The notes beneath the pieces are model-generated. The model did not search any database. It had not been told where the DNA came from and saw only the letters and a list, made by a program, of their open reading frames with translations. The position numbers and the translations under genes are program-made. From NCBI GenBank assembly GCA_018398815.1, contig CM031601.1, positions 35,432,812 to 35,496,811 on the forward strand: a stretch of 64,000 nt of DNA, read 5' to 3'. Below, in pieces: positions 45,893 to 58,734 of the stretch. The DNA is from Conus ventricosus. Taxonomy: Eukaryota > Mollusca > Gastropoda > Neogastropoda > Conidae. Numbering within the stretch: the first letter of the stretch is position 1; each line of letters begins with the position of its first letter.

Positions 45893-48800
45893 TATTCCTG
45901 TATGGGCTGAATCTCTTTCTAGTTGGCTTTCTGGATTTCAGTGTTTCCTTCAACGTCTCTGTTTGGGTTCTATTTTTCTATTGTTTGATTGCATCTTTTC
46001 CCTGCTCTCCTTTGTACCCCCTCCCACACATACACATTTTCCCCCACCAACTCTTACATTGTGCCTATGCACAATCTTTACGTCTTGCATCTACTTTTCT
46101 GATGTAAAGTGAGTGTGCAATAACAGCAAGGAGAGCACCCACAGACAGCCAATGATGTGTTTCTTGATCTGGGTCCAAGTAAAATGGTACAGTGAATCCA
46201 TAGATGCCAAGTGTATAATGCTTTCAGCATGGCATGCTACAATTCGATTGACAATGTTAGGCAGCTACTCTTTGTGATGAAATGCTATGCCAAAATACAA
46301 GATTGTAAAAAATTGAAACGTGATTCACAGACAAATTGCTCGCCTAAACGAAACCCAGTCAAAGGTAGATCTTTAGACTGTAAACTTATTTCATCCAAAC
46401 ATGACCAAGTTCAGCCACGGGAGATGAAATGGTTGAACAAAAACTGGTCAGGATAACAGTCATTTTGCCACCGTATCTATTGATTTTATTATTGGCCATT
46501 TTGGTTTTTCTGTAGGTCTGGTAATAACTTTGAAGATATTTGTCTTCCTCATCCACCATCATGTTGCATGCAAAGCGAAGTGCGACTGAAAGTGCGATTA
46601 GGTCTGACATAACGCATGGCATATGAATGCTACGCGTAGATTTAGAATGCTGCACTTTAGCTGTCAAAATTCTGCACTTTGTGCTTTTGAGACCATGGCA
46701 CTCGATGAATCTGTGATTAAGAAAATTTCAAGTGCTTTTAATCTCATCAGCTATCAACTAGACAGCTTAAAAGTTAGGGTCTGGAAAAAATAAACAAAGA
46801 TGTCTCACCAGTGCTACAGTCAGAAGACAGATTTCTTTTGATGTATTCGTTTAGAGGGAGATGCTTGTGTCACTCAGTTCTTCTTACTGTTATCTACTGT
46901 AGTCGCTGGACCTCCTGAAGTCACTTGAGAAGTGAAGATTGAAACAGGGATGAGATGGGATTTCCCTGTCATTATAATCAGCACTGCAGCGTAAAATCAG
47001 TGTATTGATTTGAAGACAAAGAGATTTATCTTCTGTGGGCTTGAAAACATCCATGTTTTGGTGAGTATGATTAAATTTATGAAAACTTTTTTTAACGTTT
47101 TGCTGTAAATGAAGTAGGAAGGTTATTTTTTGATTGACATCATTGAATTTTTTTTTGGTTTTGAAATCAAAGAAAATACATGCAGGGGACAAATTCTGGA
47201 CATGGATTCAAGAGCATGCAGACACACACACATGCACACACACACACGCATGCAAAGATGCACATGAACAAATATACACATGTACATGCATGCTTATACT
47301 CGCTTGCATACACACATGCACATACACACATGTGCTTGCGGGCACATATAGATGACCATGTGTGTTGTATGTTTTTCTGTGCTATGGATGCTTCTGCATG
47401 AGTTTTAGTCCCATCTTCTGAATTTGCGTGTGCTGTGGATACTTACTTGTGCATGAGTTTCTCTTTTTTGTTTCCAGTATTAGTCCTGTCATTGTGTCTG
47501 TGATGTGAATACATATTTATGAGTGTTTGTCTCTTGTTACCAGTGTTAGTCCCACCCTGTATGTCTCTTTATCTCCATGCTTGAGTGTTTGGCTTTTGTT
47601 AGTCCCACCCTGTATATATGTGTTGTGACTACCTATGCATGAGTGCCTTTCTCTTGTTAGTCTTGCCATCTGTGTACTGTATGTCTGATGTTGTGGGTAC
47701 TTATGCATGACTCATCTCTTGTTTGGGCTGTCCCATATGAATGTCTGTCAGGTGGGTATTTATGTTTGTGAATACAGTAGCCTCCCCACAATTGATCTCT
47801 TGATCAGTGACCCTCCATCAGCCCCAACCAGTTTTTCCTATTTTATTCTGTCAACATCTGCCCATCAATAGCCCTCATCCACTCTGGATCAATGACCTCA
47901 TGTTTACCTGCTTCGTGCCCATGACACACTACGCTGAAGGCAGATCAGTTGATCAAGATAAAGAAAATCAATCGGTAGTGTGCTTGAGCATAGTTATTAT
48001 TTACTGTTGTTCTCAAAGCATATGATTTTTGCCATTTTGCAGTTCTAGTTGTTTCCCATTTAAGAATAGTAGAATGTCAGAATGTCCATGATTGGACAAT
48101 TTGAGGGCTAGCTGTTTTTGTTCAAAATGTAAGGGAAATTATAGATGAAAAAATTCTAACCCTTGAAAAAAGGGTGAAGTTACAAAGAAAAATGATCATG
48201 GTGAAATGCAATTTCTATTGCAAAATCCTTCGATGTTGGAAGTACTCAGGATCCAAAACTTCATTGAAGAGAAAATTCAGTTCTTTCTCATTGGGAAAAT
48301 GGCAAACCTTGGGGCCCCAAGTAGGTGAAATTGGTCTGTGCAAGTATTCTGAAATAAAGGATGCTTTGTGGGACTGATTTGGATATAAGAAGGAAAACAT
48401 ACCCAACAACAGAAAAATGATCCAAGAGCAAGCACTTGTTTCGTCTCTGCCTTTGTGGTACACTGACTGCAGGGTGTAATGACCTCCCCTTCCCTCGCCC
48501 TCCATTTAAGACCCCTCCCGCTTGTCACCTTTTTTTTTCCAAATGAAATTTAATGAAGGTTGTAAATGAAGGGATACTACTGTGTCTCGTTTGTCCTGAC
48601 AGCTCTGTGTGATGTTCTGGTCATACATTGACATATGGTACTTGTGCATGAGCATCTGTCTCTTCTTTGGTCCTGCCCTCACCGGTATCTTCCTGCATCA
48701 GTCGCTGCATGAATATCCTCTTCCAACCCTCCACGTATTCCTATACTTCTATGCATGTGTGTGTATATAGAGGTGTGCGTGTATCTGTACAATGTCAGTT

Positions 48801-48907
48801 TGAAAGGAGAGATGTGGTGGAAGGGTTGAGGGGAGAGGGATTTAACAATAAAAAGAAATCGTACAAGATGTGGAAACTGTATTTTTCCAAATCATTCAGT
48901 ACAAATC
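45893..48907. other. Non-coding remainder of copy B
   Basis: No supported gene. It holds a CA/CATG-rich patch at 47221-47345 and a run of loosely repeated phrases such as TTAGTCCCACCCTGTATAT with TGTCTCTTGTTA at 47470-47720. The last part (about 47790-48540) has a diverged relative at 55660-56680. Confidence 0.6.
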
Positions 48908-49930
48908 CATTGTAATAACAACCAGTTGGTGCTTGAATAGAAAACTCATCTTCATCTTCATTCCTTGGCTTGCACTTTTAGGCTCACCATTGCCGAGATG
49001 TTTGCAGCTGTGCCTTTTTTCTCCATGAAGCCCACCATTAAGGTAGCCACAGCATGTCTCCAGAGTTGATGTCGTAACATAAAACCAGGGCATATGTTTT
49101 ATATTGTTTTAAGTTTGTTTTTGATTATTACTCCCACAGGTACCCATCAGCCTGCTCTTCTGTGAAGAGTAGGATTCAGCATGCATGCGTTCATACACAG
49201 GACATTTTTCAAGTTCAGTCTGAAGGCCTTGAAGGAGGCTGAAGTTTGCTCAGAGGTTGGCTCTGAAGGGAAAATCTTAAAAGTGGTTATCTCAAGCAGG
49301 GATTCAACCCAGAAGCCTTTGATGGAAAGAACACTGGTTACCTGGCAACCGAGGTGTATCCACCTGGCCAACCAGGCCATGCTGAAATAGAATGCTCTAC
49401 ACAGCACAGAGATTGATTTGGGCCATATACAACTGGGCCATATACAAGTCAAAAGAAGCATTATGAATCTGATAAATCATGAACAGGCAGCAGTCTTTCA
49501 CGAGATTGGGGTTAGTGTGGCCTTTTTTTAAGGGGAGGACAGTGAAATCAGAGAGTAAGCTTGTTTAAGCTGAAAAAAAGTACATATGTATTCTCATATT
49601 AATCTTGCTTAAGGAGAAAATACTTTGACCAGCTACTGTGGTGCAGTCATGGGTGGCATGGACTCGGGGCTGGGAATGTATGGGGTTGGAGTCATTACAG
49701 AGATGGTTATTGTGAACTCTTTTGGCATTAGCTCGTTGGTACCCAGAGTTGAAGTGGCCATGGACTGGAATCACACAGCCAACTTTCATCCACTTAAAAG
49801 TTGTTCAGATTTTCAGGCCAACCCTGGAGATGTTTAGATCTGTAAGGTGTAGTTGACACTGAGATGTATTTTGAAAGAAGTGTAGAATACAGCCCTGTCA
49901 TATAGTCTCGGGCCAGAATGGAACTCAATG
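48908..49930 (-). mobile_element. Non-coding stretch with an old tRNA-derived SINE-like piece
   Basis: No supported gene. On the minus strand a tRNA-like unit is suggested by a box-A-like TGGCCAGGTGG (49360-49370) and a box-B-like GGGTTGAATCCC (49299-49310). The spacing is somewhat wide and the unit is diverged, so it is at most a degenerate SINE head (about 49220-49385) and not a tRNA gene. Confidence 0.35.
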
Positions 49931-50668
49931 CAACTCATGTCCTGCTGTTGCTAGGGCTGTGACAGTCTCAAGACAACTTGTGTCCTGCTGTTGCTAGGGC
50001 TGTGACAGTCTCAAGACAACTTGTGTCCTGCTGTTGCTAGGGCTGTGACAGTCTCAAAACAACTTGTGTCCTGCTGTTGCTAGGGCTGTGACAGTCTCAA
50101 GACAACTTGTGTCCTGCTGTTGCTAGGGCTGTGACAGTCTCAAGACAACTTGTGTCCTGCTGTTGCTAGGGCTGTGACAGTCTCAAGACAACTTGTGTCC
50201 TGCTGTTGCTAGGGCTGTGACAGTCTCAAGACAACTTGTGTCCTGCTGTTGCTAGGGCTGTGACAGTCTCAAGACAACTTGTGTCCTGCTGTTGCTAGGG
50301 CTGTGACAGTCTCAAGACAACTTGTGTCCTGCTGTTGCTAGGGCTGTGACAGTCTCAAGACAACTTGTGTCCTGCTGTTGCTAGGCTGTGACAGTCTCAA
50401 GACAACTTGTGTCCTGCTGTTGCTAGGGCTTGACGTTTTGTGTAGGGGGACAGTCTCAAGACAACTTGTGTCCTGCTGTTGCTAGGGCTGAGACAGTCTC
50501 AAGACAACTTGTGTCCTGCTGTTGCTAGGGCTGTGACAGTCTCAAGACAACTTGTGTCCTGCTGTTGCTAGGGCTGTGACAGTCTCAAGACAACTTGTGT
50601 CCTGCTGTTGCTAGGGCTGTGACAGTCTCAAGACAACTTGTGTCCTGCTGTTGCTAGGGCTGAGACAG
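49931..50668. repeat. 43-bp minisatellite, about 17 units
   Basis: The unit starts ACAACTTGTGTCCTGCTGTT, continues GCTAGGGCTGTGACAGTCTC and ends AAG (43 bp). Copies are almost identical. Variants: a missing GG near 50384, a replaced segment at about 50428-50450 (TTGACGTTTTGTGTAGGGGG), and GAGACAG in place of GTGACAG near 50489 and 50661. Confidence 0.95.
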
Positions 50669-53530
50669 GACCGGCTGGGTGTGGCTGTATATGGGGTGGC
50701 CATAGGGAGTGACATGGGAGTGACTAAGTGGAAAATCTATGAAAATACAAACCAACAAACTGAAAACACACATTAGTTGAGAATACTTGATTTTCACTCT
50801 TCAGTCTTATTGAAAAGCATTATAAACAGGCATGGTTAAAGATGTCTGTTTTCCCTCTATAACACTCCCTATCAAATGAATTGAAGCCATGTGTTCCTTC
50901 TTGGATGTTTCTCAAAGATTGGGGTTGGCAGTGACACATGTCGCCCCAAACGATGATTTTGATAGTGCCACACTATGTCATGGTGGTCCAGATGGGCAGG
51001 CTACTTGCAGTGACTTGATCTGAGAAATAATGCTCTATTGTACAGGTCAACATGGCAGTAGTAGTAATGTGTGTGTGCATGTGTCTGTCAATGTGTGTGT
51101 GAATACACAAGTGTACAAACTGTGCTTTCTGTATTTGGAGATACCTGGTTGTGTATGTTTCATGCACTGCAGACCTCTAAGGACAGTTTGTTATTTCTGT
51201 CCTGCAAAATAATGTGAATAAATGACAAAATAAATAAAGCTCTTGATATGTCAAAATATGTTTGACTTCTTTTTTTCTTTTCATTATTCATTTTGTCTTT
51301 TTCTCCTGGATGAAATTAATCAATATTTGATGTTTCATCTACTCATTTCTTTTAATGTGGGATATTTTTCATCATTATTAGCTGTTCTCTTCAGCTGCTT
51401 AGCCTTCTTTATCTTCTTGTTTCACATTAAAAGGCTTTATCTAGGTTTCTTCTTCCATTTTTAATTTCCCTTTTTTGTTGTTGATATTTTTCCTTCATTG
51501 TTTCCTGCATTACTTTTATTTTCCTCCATCCCTCTCCACTGCCCTTTTCACTTCTACACTGATTTCTTTCTTTTTTTCTTTTTTTTTTCAAACTCCCCAC
51601 ATACAGTGACATCTTTCACATAAGACCCTCAGAATGAAATTCCCCAGCTTTCAAAATCTTCTGCCCTGGATCATTTTTGTTTTTGATTGACCTCCCAGGC
51701 AAGACTTCCTTCTCTTTAAGACAGGGTTGAAGAATTTTGTGCTGGTTGTTACAGAGAGATCCCATTGTGTTTTTCCGTATTAAAGTTAACAAATGCAACA
51801 GTTGCTGTCACCACTATGTTGTCATGTGTGCTGCACTGGTGAGAAGTTAGAGGTTTGAAATGATCTCAGTTTACATTGTGAGTGTGTGTGTGTGTGTTAC
51901 TGGCATGCCATTCTCAGAGCACCGTTTTTCCTTTGTTTTCTTTTAGTTTTGTGTTGTTGTTTTTTTCTTTGCATTACATCATGTCTGTACGTTGAGTGGA
52001 ACCAGTATGATGGATCTCATACCAGCGCTTTTGCGTGTGTGTGTGTGCATGTGTGCGTGTGTGTGTGTGTGTGTGTATTTCAACTTGTTTCTTCTTGTCT
52101 GGGAGAAAACAGGTACACATGTTCAAGGTAACATGTTGTAGTGTTAGTTTGGTTGGAGGTGTATAAAGTGAATGAAGTTATACTGGCGTTGTACTGTCTG
52201 CTGCGCAGATATGTCAGTCTCTTTAAACAGAAATTGGAATTATCAGATTAGAACAAACAAACAAAAGAAAGTATGTCAGAAACCTGCCAATGTGGTTTTA
52301 TTTTAAGTCAGATAGTGTGTACATTTCTCACATTTCATGTCAGTGTACATACTTTCAGATGTTTGGGTAAATGGAATGTTTTGCACTTATCATCCAAGAC
52401 TCTATTTTGTTTGGTTTATTATTTTGTGTGTCAGTGGAACAAAGATACTATGCGTTTGTTGGTTTTCAATGATATTGACCATTTTTCGGCGTTAAGCCCT
52501 AAACTGCTGGCTCTTAAATTCAAGAAAGCAGACTAGTGACAAACAGATTTTGAGGAGAACTAACTGACACGGCATATTGCAGGGTCCATATGAGTCAGAG
52601 AAAACTGAGAAAAGTTCTGGAAAACACAGGAAGTTCTTGCAGTCTCTTTAAAGTCGTGGATGATAAGATTTTGGCTAGAGGTGGAAGGAAAATTAGGAAA
52701 TTTGCTGAAAAACTGAAAAAGGATGACAAATTACGATCTCAAGTGTGTAACATCATGATCAGGATTGGAAAAAGGTTTCATTTTATGACTGAAAATACTG
52801 TGTGTGAAACACTTCTATTCTGCCTGCATTCCAAAGGATACTGCTGTTGCTGACGGATCAGTGTGACATGGGACATGCATTCTCTGAACAGACACTTTGT
52901 TGTTTCAGCTTCTCATGTCATTTTGAATTAATGTAAGGCTTGGGTCTGGATAAAGGTCAAGGAAAAGCATAGAATGTTGTACAGACACTGCTGTGCAAAC
53001 CCAGTCTGTTTTGTTGTTTTCACGGTGTAATGGGCTCAGCTGACTAACGGCACGCTTGCTGTCCCATGTGAAAGAAGGCACTCCAAGCAGCAGGGTTGGT
53101 CCACATGCTCTAACAGCCCCTTCACACTGCAAAGATTGACAGTCACCGTCTGACAAGCAGCAGTTTAGGGATTAATGTCGTCTAATGTTCTTATACCCAA
53201 CAGTATTGAGCTTTGTCGTTGGAAACTCTCGGTCTTCTGTGGCCTGGATGATATTCATTTTCTTTGTTTGATTTGACATGTTTTGCACTGGGTTTGCCAT
53301 TTTGCTATGATATTTGGCATGCTGTTGATTTTAAAAAAATCTTAGTGTTTTGATTTGCTTGAAACCTGGAGTGTATTTATAAATGGTTGACTAGATTTAT
53401 CATAAAATGATTTTTGTACACAGTCGATTTTGTCAATTTGATTGAGGTTTGCTTTCTCTTGTTTCCTTTTAGTATTATGACATGGTTTTTGTTGTTATAA
53501 TGCGATTTCTTGGGTTTTTTTACTGGCTGT
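50669..53530. other. Non-coding stretch
   Basis: Nothing convincing as a gene. Short ORFs (for example 52590-52853) have no motif and no flanking support. A GT run lies at about 52031-52078 and a T/C-rich patch at 51460-51595. Confidence 0.5.
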
Positions 53531-53540
53531 GTTTGACTAT

Positions 53541-53545
53541 CTTTT

Positions 53546-53601
<56 letters not shown>

Positions 53602-53800
53602 CTCAAGTTATGTACATGCAAGTTTGTTCTGTTATGCAATCTTTGAAAGTCATGGTTATTTAACCCAGAATTAGGAGTATGTAGATTTTGTGGGACTGGG
53701 TCACACTGATTAGATAAACAGCAGCTACCTCGGAATCACACACACACACACACAAACGCACACACACACACACCACACACACACACACATGCAAACACAT
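53541..53800. repeat. CT and CA microsatellites
   Basis: CT run at about 53549-53604 and CA run at 53738-53790. They bracket the 3' side of the adjacent minus-strand LINE. Confidence 0.92.
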
Positions 53801-53822
53801 GCAAACTCTTGCATTCATTCCC

Positions 53823-54023
53823 TCAGTTCAGTTCAGTTCAATTCAATTCAGTCAACTTTATTGTCCATCAGAAATTTTTCTTCTGCTCCACATTATTTCA
53901 CAAGTATATAAGACATTACAAAGAGACATTATAAATCATTACATAAAAGCCTGTGTTAGTATATGTATTTGTATATACATCAACACTCACACACCCCTCT
54001 CCACCCCCCTCCCCCACACACAC

Positions 54024-54082
<59 letters not shown>

Positions 54083-54985
54083 CATACACACATGAAATAA
54101 ACATTAAATCCATAAGACATAAAACATTACATAGATTATAAAAACAATACATAAAAACACAAACTCGCCGCACCAATGCCCAAACACTAAAATGCACAAA
54201 CACATGCTTACACAGACGCGCACTCACACACACACACACACACATGCACATACACACAAACACACACACACACACACACACATGCACGTACGCGCGCAGT
54301 CATAGTCACAGTAAAAGCATAATATTGCAGACTGAGTTGTTCATGTCTAAGAGACAAGGGTCATGGCAGTCAATCACAGGCTTTAGAGTTTAAAATGCTA
54401 GTGGCACTTGGTATAAAGGACTCCTTGAAGACATTCTTCTGTGCTCTGGGCATTCTGTAGCGTCTTCCTGATGGAAGCTTTTCAAAGTGGCAGTGGAGTG
54501 GGTGTGAGGGATCAGAGGTAATATTCACAGATTTCCTGATTACAGAAACAGTATAGACTTCTCAGAGAGCAGATTGCTTTTTCCCTATAACCTTACTTGT
54601 CTGATTGACAATTCTGGCGAGCTTTGCTCGCTCTTTCTCTGAAAGATTTCCAAACCAGACAGTAATGTTGAATGACATTAGACTTTGTATGAAAGTTACA
54701 TATACCTTTTCTAGTACTTGTTGACTGACATTAAAACTATGTAATTTTCTCAACAGAAACAACCTTTGATTTACTTTTTTGAAGACAGTGTCAGTATGTT
54801 GACTAAAAGACAGCTTATGGTCAATGTGTATACCAAGATATTTGAAGCAGTCGACAGTTTCTATTGTCTGTTCATTTATTACAACTGGTTGAAGTGAACT
54901 ATCTGATGTTTAAAAGTTTAATACAAGTTCTTTGGTCTTACCACAATTAAGTTGCAAGAAGCTGGAAGAGCATCAATCCTGTAGT
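53823..54985 (-). mobile_element. LINE 3' part (Rex1/CR1/L2-like), pseudogene
   Basis: Minus strand. FKYLGIHIDHKLSFSQHTD (about 54790-54850), then FLLRKLHSFNVSQQVLEKVY (54700-54762) and ITVWFGNLSEKERAKLARIV match the segment after the YADD box in Rex1/CR1/L2-type elements. A stop interrupts the upstream part near 54910 and the frame changes near 54760. The element ends in a short-repeat tail (on plus, TTCAGTTCAGTTCAATTCAA at 53827-53846), common at LINE 3' ends. CA runs at about 54027-54080 and 54223-54282 lie in its 3' region. Confidence 0.72.
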
Positions 54986-55026
54986 TCTAAGATGTGACCG
55001 AAGTATGCTTGCTCATTTATAGAGCA

Positions 55027-55072
<46 letters not shown>

Positions 55073-55084
55073 GTCTGTCTGTCT

Positions 55085-55129
<45 letters not shown>

Positions 55130-55159
55130 CATACGCACTCACAGAGACAAACTCATGCA

Positions 55160-55205
<46 letters not shown>

Positions 55206-55660
55206 CACATACACACCATATATGCATACACACGCACATACATACATGCACATGCTCACACATATACACATGCAGGCATATACCATCTTGTCAGTATCTT
55301 GAAGATAAGATAAAACATGCAACACAATGTAAACCAGGACTTGAATATTCCAAATTAGATCTTTACCTGTCTTGCTGTGTTTGGGGGCTTTGTTTGGCTT
55401 TTAAGGCAGTATAACTGTGAGGCTTTTGGGTTTTTGTGTGTGTGTGTTTAGCTTTCTGTTACACTTTTCATCACACTTTTTTTTGTTTATCCGAAAGTAC
55501 TTGCCCAGTAACTTCTGTTTGAATAGAAAGTTCAACATTCAGTATTTAACCGTAGAATATAAGCTATGAGGAAGGGAGTGGGTAAGAGAGACAGAGCTCA
55601 GAGAGCAAATTTTGTATCAGTAAGTTAATAAGAAGTGCACATCGTTACAAACACATGGCA
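54986..55660. repeat. CT and CA microsatellites, non-coding
   Basis: CT at 55031-55088, CA at 55089-55127, CT at 55165-55202, followed by CA/CATA-rich sequence to about 55280. No gene. Confidence 0.88.
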
Positions 55661-56680
55661 TTTTCTTTGTACCATAGTGCTCTTGATGAGTGACCTCCCA
55701 AACAGTGACCTTTCCCATTCCCGGCCAGTTTTTCCATGACCAATATATTTTGTTCTTTTAACGCTTCTGTCTTTTGACCAACACCCTCATGTTTACTTAC
55801 GTTTAGAACCATGACACAAAAGTTTGGAGGCAGAACAATCGATAAAAATAAAGAAAATTGATCAGCTATGTTCTTGAGCATATCATCATTTACTGCAAAA
55901 CACACAGCAGACAGTTTTTGTCTTGCTTCAGCTTTCATTATTTCTCTTTCAGAAATTGCTGAATGCGTATGACTGGACAACTTACTGGCTAGTGGCTTGC
56001 AATTTTGTTAAAATATTCAAACTCTCAGGGAAGTCTTCAAAGAAAAAAAAATTCTGAACATGTAAGGAGTGAAGCTTATAAAGAAAAATGATTAAGGATG
56101 AACTAATTCTGAACATGTAAGAAGGAGTGAAGCTTATAAAGAAAAATGATTAAGGATGAACTATAATTTCAACAGCCCTGTTCCTGAAAACAAAAAAATG
56201 AGGGGAAGATAACACCTGTCTTTCCATTGCAAACAGAAGTACCTTTTCTCAGTTTATGGGTCAACACAAATAGATCTAGAGGGTCAAATATTTCATTTGA
56301 AGCACATGCTGGATAACTGTCAAGATACAAACTGTTTGCATTACAAGCAAATCATTTCACACCCATGTTTCAGCATTTTCTCTCTTTGGAACTTTAGAGC
56401 TGATTGTTAAGGCAAAATTACTGTAGGCATGTAAATCAAATGGTGGAGTCACTCTCGCTAACACGGGTTACCTTCCTTACAGATTTCTTAGCACTGGCTG
56501 CTGCAAAATCCTTCAATCTGGGAAAGTTTCAGTCTGAAAACAGGATTTATTTTTCCCCATTTTCTTCCTGACTGGGAAAGTGGTGAACCAGTAGACCGCA
56601 AGAATGCAAAGGTTCATGTGTGTAATGACCTCCCCTTCCCCCACCTCCCTGTTACTGCCCTTCTTAATTGAATGTCAAGG
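55660..56680 (+). repeat. Diverged paralogue of the copy A/B downstream segment
   Basis: Collinear with about 47790-48540 (and copy A 37650-38370). Shared landmarks in order: the CTTGAT..AGTGACC start, CCAGTTTTTCC, CTCATGTTTAC, GATAAAGAAAATCAATC-like, TTGAGCATA, AGCTT/AGTTACAAAGAAAAATGAT, and AATGACCTCCCCTTCC. Identity is patchy with insertions, so this is an older duplication than A/B. The open frame 55645-55980 on the minus strand has no recognised domain. Confidence 0.7.
56051..56161. repeat. ~55-bp tandem duplication
   Basis: ATTCTGAACATGTAAG through AAGCTTATAAAGAAAAATGA and TTAAGGATGAA occurs twice in a row, with three extra bases in the second copy. Confidence 0.85.
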
Positions 56681-58344
56681 TCATGAATTGGAGTACAAGC
56701 ATTGTTGGTTGGTTCAGAGGAATATGGACATGTTTGACATGTTTGTTTTGGAAATTTGAAGAAATTGTTCCATGCAGTCTTTCTTTAGTTGATGATGCAT
56801 GCATAATATATGGAAATAGGTAATGGTTTCAGAAGCTTCCAGATAGTTTTGGAACTGTTTATCCTGCGTCTTTAGTGATGATCTCTGGAATAAATTCCAT
56901 GCATTGTGAGTGGTTGTGCTGTGTTACACAGATAACAAAAATCCAGTTTCTAAGGCTATTAACAGGTAAGAAGAGTTGGGCTGCTTTGAGGCAGTTATCT
57001 GTGAATTTTGTTTGCATTGAAAAGTGAAATCTTTGTTTGGGGACTTTCTTGATGGTGATGTGAGGATTGAAATTCTGAATGTTCTGCTGAAAGTAAAGAC
57101 TTCAAACTGATTACTGTTGGTAACAAAAGAAAGGGCCAGGTCATGTTCATTTCAATCAGCATTCTGTTGTTACACCTTCTGTAGTGACTTCGAACATTAT
57201 TGTCTTTAACTCAAATTAACCTGCACCACAGGACTGTTTGGGAGATGAATTCCATTTTAGTCATCAGACTTTCTACTCAAAAGTATATTGGGTCTCCCTG
57301 AAGAAGGCCTGTAGAAAAAATACACAAAGAACATGCACATCAGTTCCAAGGAAAGGTCACAATGTGAAAGTTGTACGGCTGTGGCCTCCATTGGTTTTCT
57401 TTCTGTTGCTAAAGATTCTTTATGAGTGACTAGGAAAGGTTCCTGTGGAAAGAGTTCCTGGAAGAAAGAACTTGAACAAATGTCCCAAGGTATCAGTTTC
57501 ATAAATTTGAATAGATTTAGGAAGAGCTGGAGGATTTGTGGAAAGAGAAGAAAAGGATTGAATCAATGTAACATTGGTGGTGGAAAGAGAAGAAAAGACT
57601 CCACATAGGATTGAATCAATGTAACATTGGTGCTGTTAGACTAACCTTCTATAATGTTTTTCTTTCTATTTTTTTTTTCTTTTGATTACTTTTCATGTTT
57701 TGATTGATTTCATTTTGTTGTTGTGAAAACATGTTTAAGCAGAATTCAGAAGATGGTTTCCGAGAAGAGTGTATTTGCACATTATGCCATCATTTTGTTT
57801 CCTCGACGTATGTGCAAGTATTACTATGTGTGGTGCAGACCAAATTGATGTTTCTCCTAGAATTAAAGGGTAATTTGTCTATGATGTGCCAACAGTGCAA
57901 AAAGAAGGTTGGGTTCTTTTCCTTTTTCCTTTTTTTATTTTATTTTTTTATTTTGGCTATTTAACAAATAAGTGCATCCGCACCTCCTCTCTAGGTCTAT
58001 TACAAATTTAAAAAATAACAGCAATAATGATAATAAGAACAGTGTATTTTGTTATGTATAGAAACAATGTGTTTTCATTGCTGCAACAATAATAGTGATG
58101 ATAATAATAATGATGATGGTGGAATATTTCTGTTTTGATTGTTTCAGATGTGTTAGAAATCAGATCAGTGAACGCTATTTTGCAACTATTAAGTGAATAA
58201 ACTGTACCTTGATCTGAACATAAAACAAGAAAAGAAATGATGATGATGATGACAATGGTGTGGTGTGTTTTTCTCCACCAAACCAAAAGGTTGGATAATC
58301 TCACAATCAAAGCCTCATCATCCTTTTATGACAGTTTAGAACAT

Positions 58345-58398
<54 letters not shown>

Positions 58399-58734
58399 TA
58401 TCTATGCATACCGTGGAAGCACTCTTGTATTGACTTTCAAAGTGTCATGAAAATTCAGTTTTTGTAAAGAAAGGTTCTATACAGAAGTAGGCTGACCACA
58501 ATTCATAGAACATGAAAATGCTCAGACTGTGACATAATGTGACAACCTTGTTCATGCACGGAAGAAGGCTCAAACTCCTGTTTAGACGATCCCTCCCTCA
58601 CAAGGGTCCAGTGTCATAACAGCACACAATAGAAAACAGCTTTATATCCGTCACATGAGTCACGTGCAAGAGAAAAACAAAAATGACCAACATTACTGTT
58701 GGAATTCCAGGTGAGGTGGGGAATGAGGTGGGTT
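56681..58734. other. Non-coding stretch with a small duplication and a CA microsatellite
   Basis: No supported gene. GGATTGAATCAATGTAACAT with flanking GAAAGAGAAGAAAAG is duplicated at about 57541-57630. An ATG/ATA-rich patch lies at 58020-58110, and a CA run at 58345-58396. Confidence 0.6.

Larger units (their letters stand above)
38871..48907 (+). repeat. Direct duplication, copy B (right of the gap)
   Basis: The cleaner copy of the ~10 kb segment also found at 29250-38740. It starts immediately after the N run (GGTTTTGCCCCGACCGCCCA) and diverges from copy A after 48907. It holds the two terminal PP2C exons and several kilobases of downstream non-coding DNA. Confidence 0.88.

Noticed and set aside
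49931..50668. CRISPR-like array
   Set aside because: The repeats are contiguous with no unique spacers, and the context is eukaryotic. It is a minisatellite. The same holds for 62971-63570.
52590..52853. Small basic ORF as a gene
   Set aside because: 87 codons with no motif, no splice or start support, and expected by chance in this AT-rich DNA.
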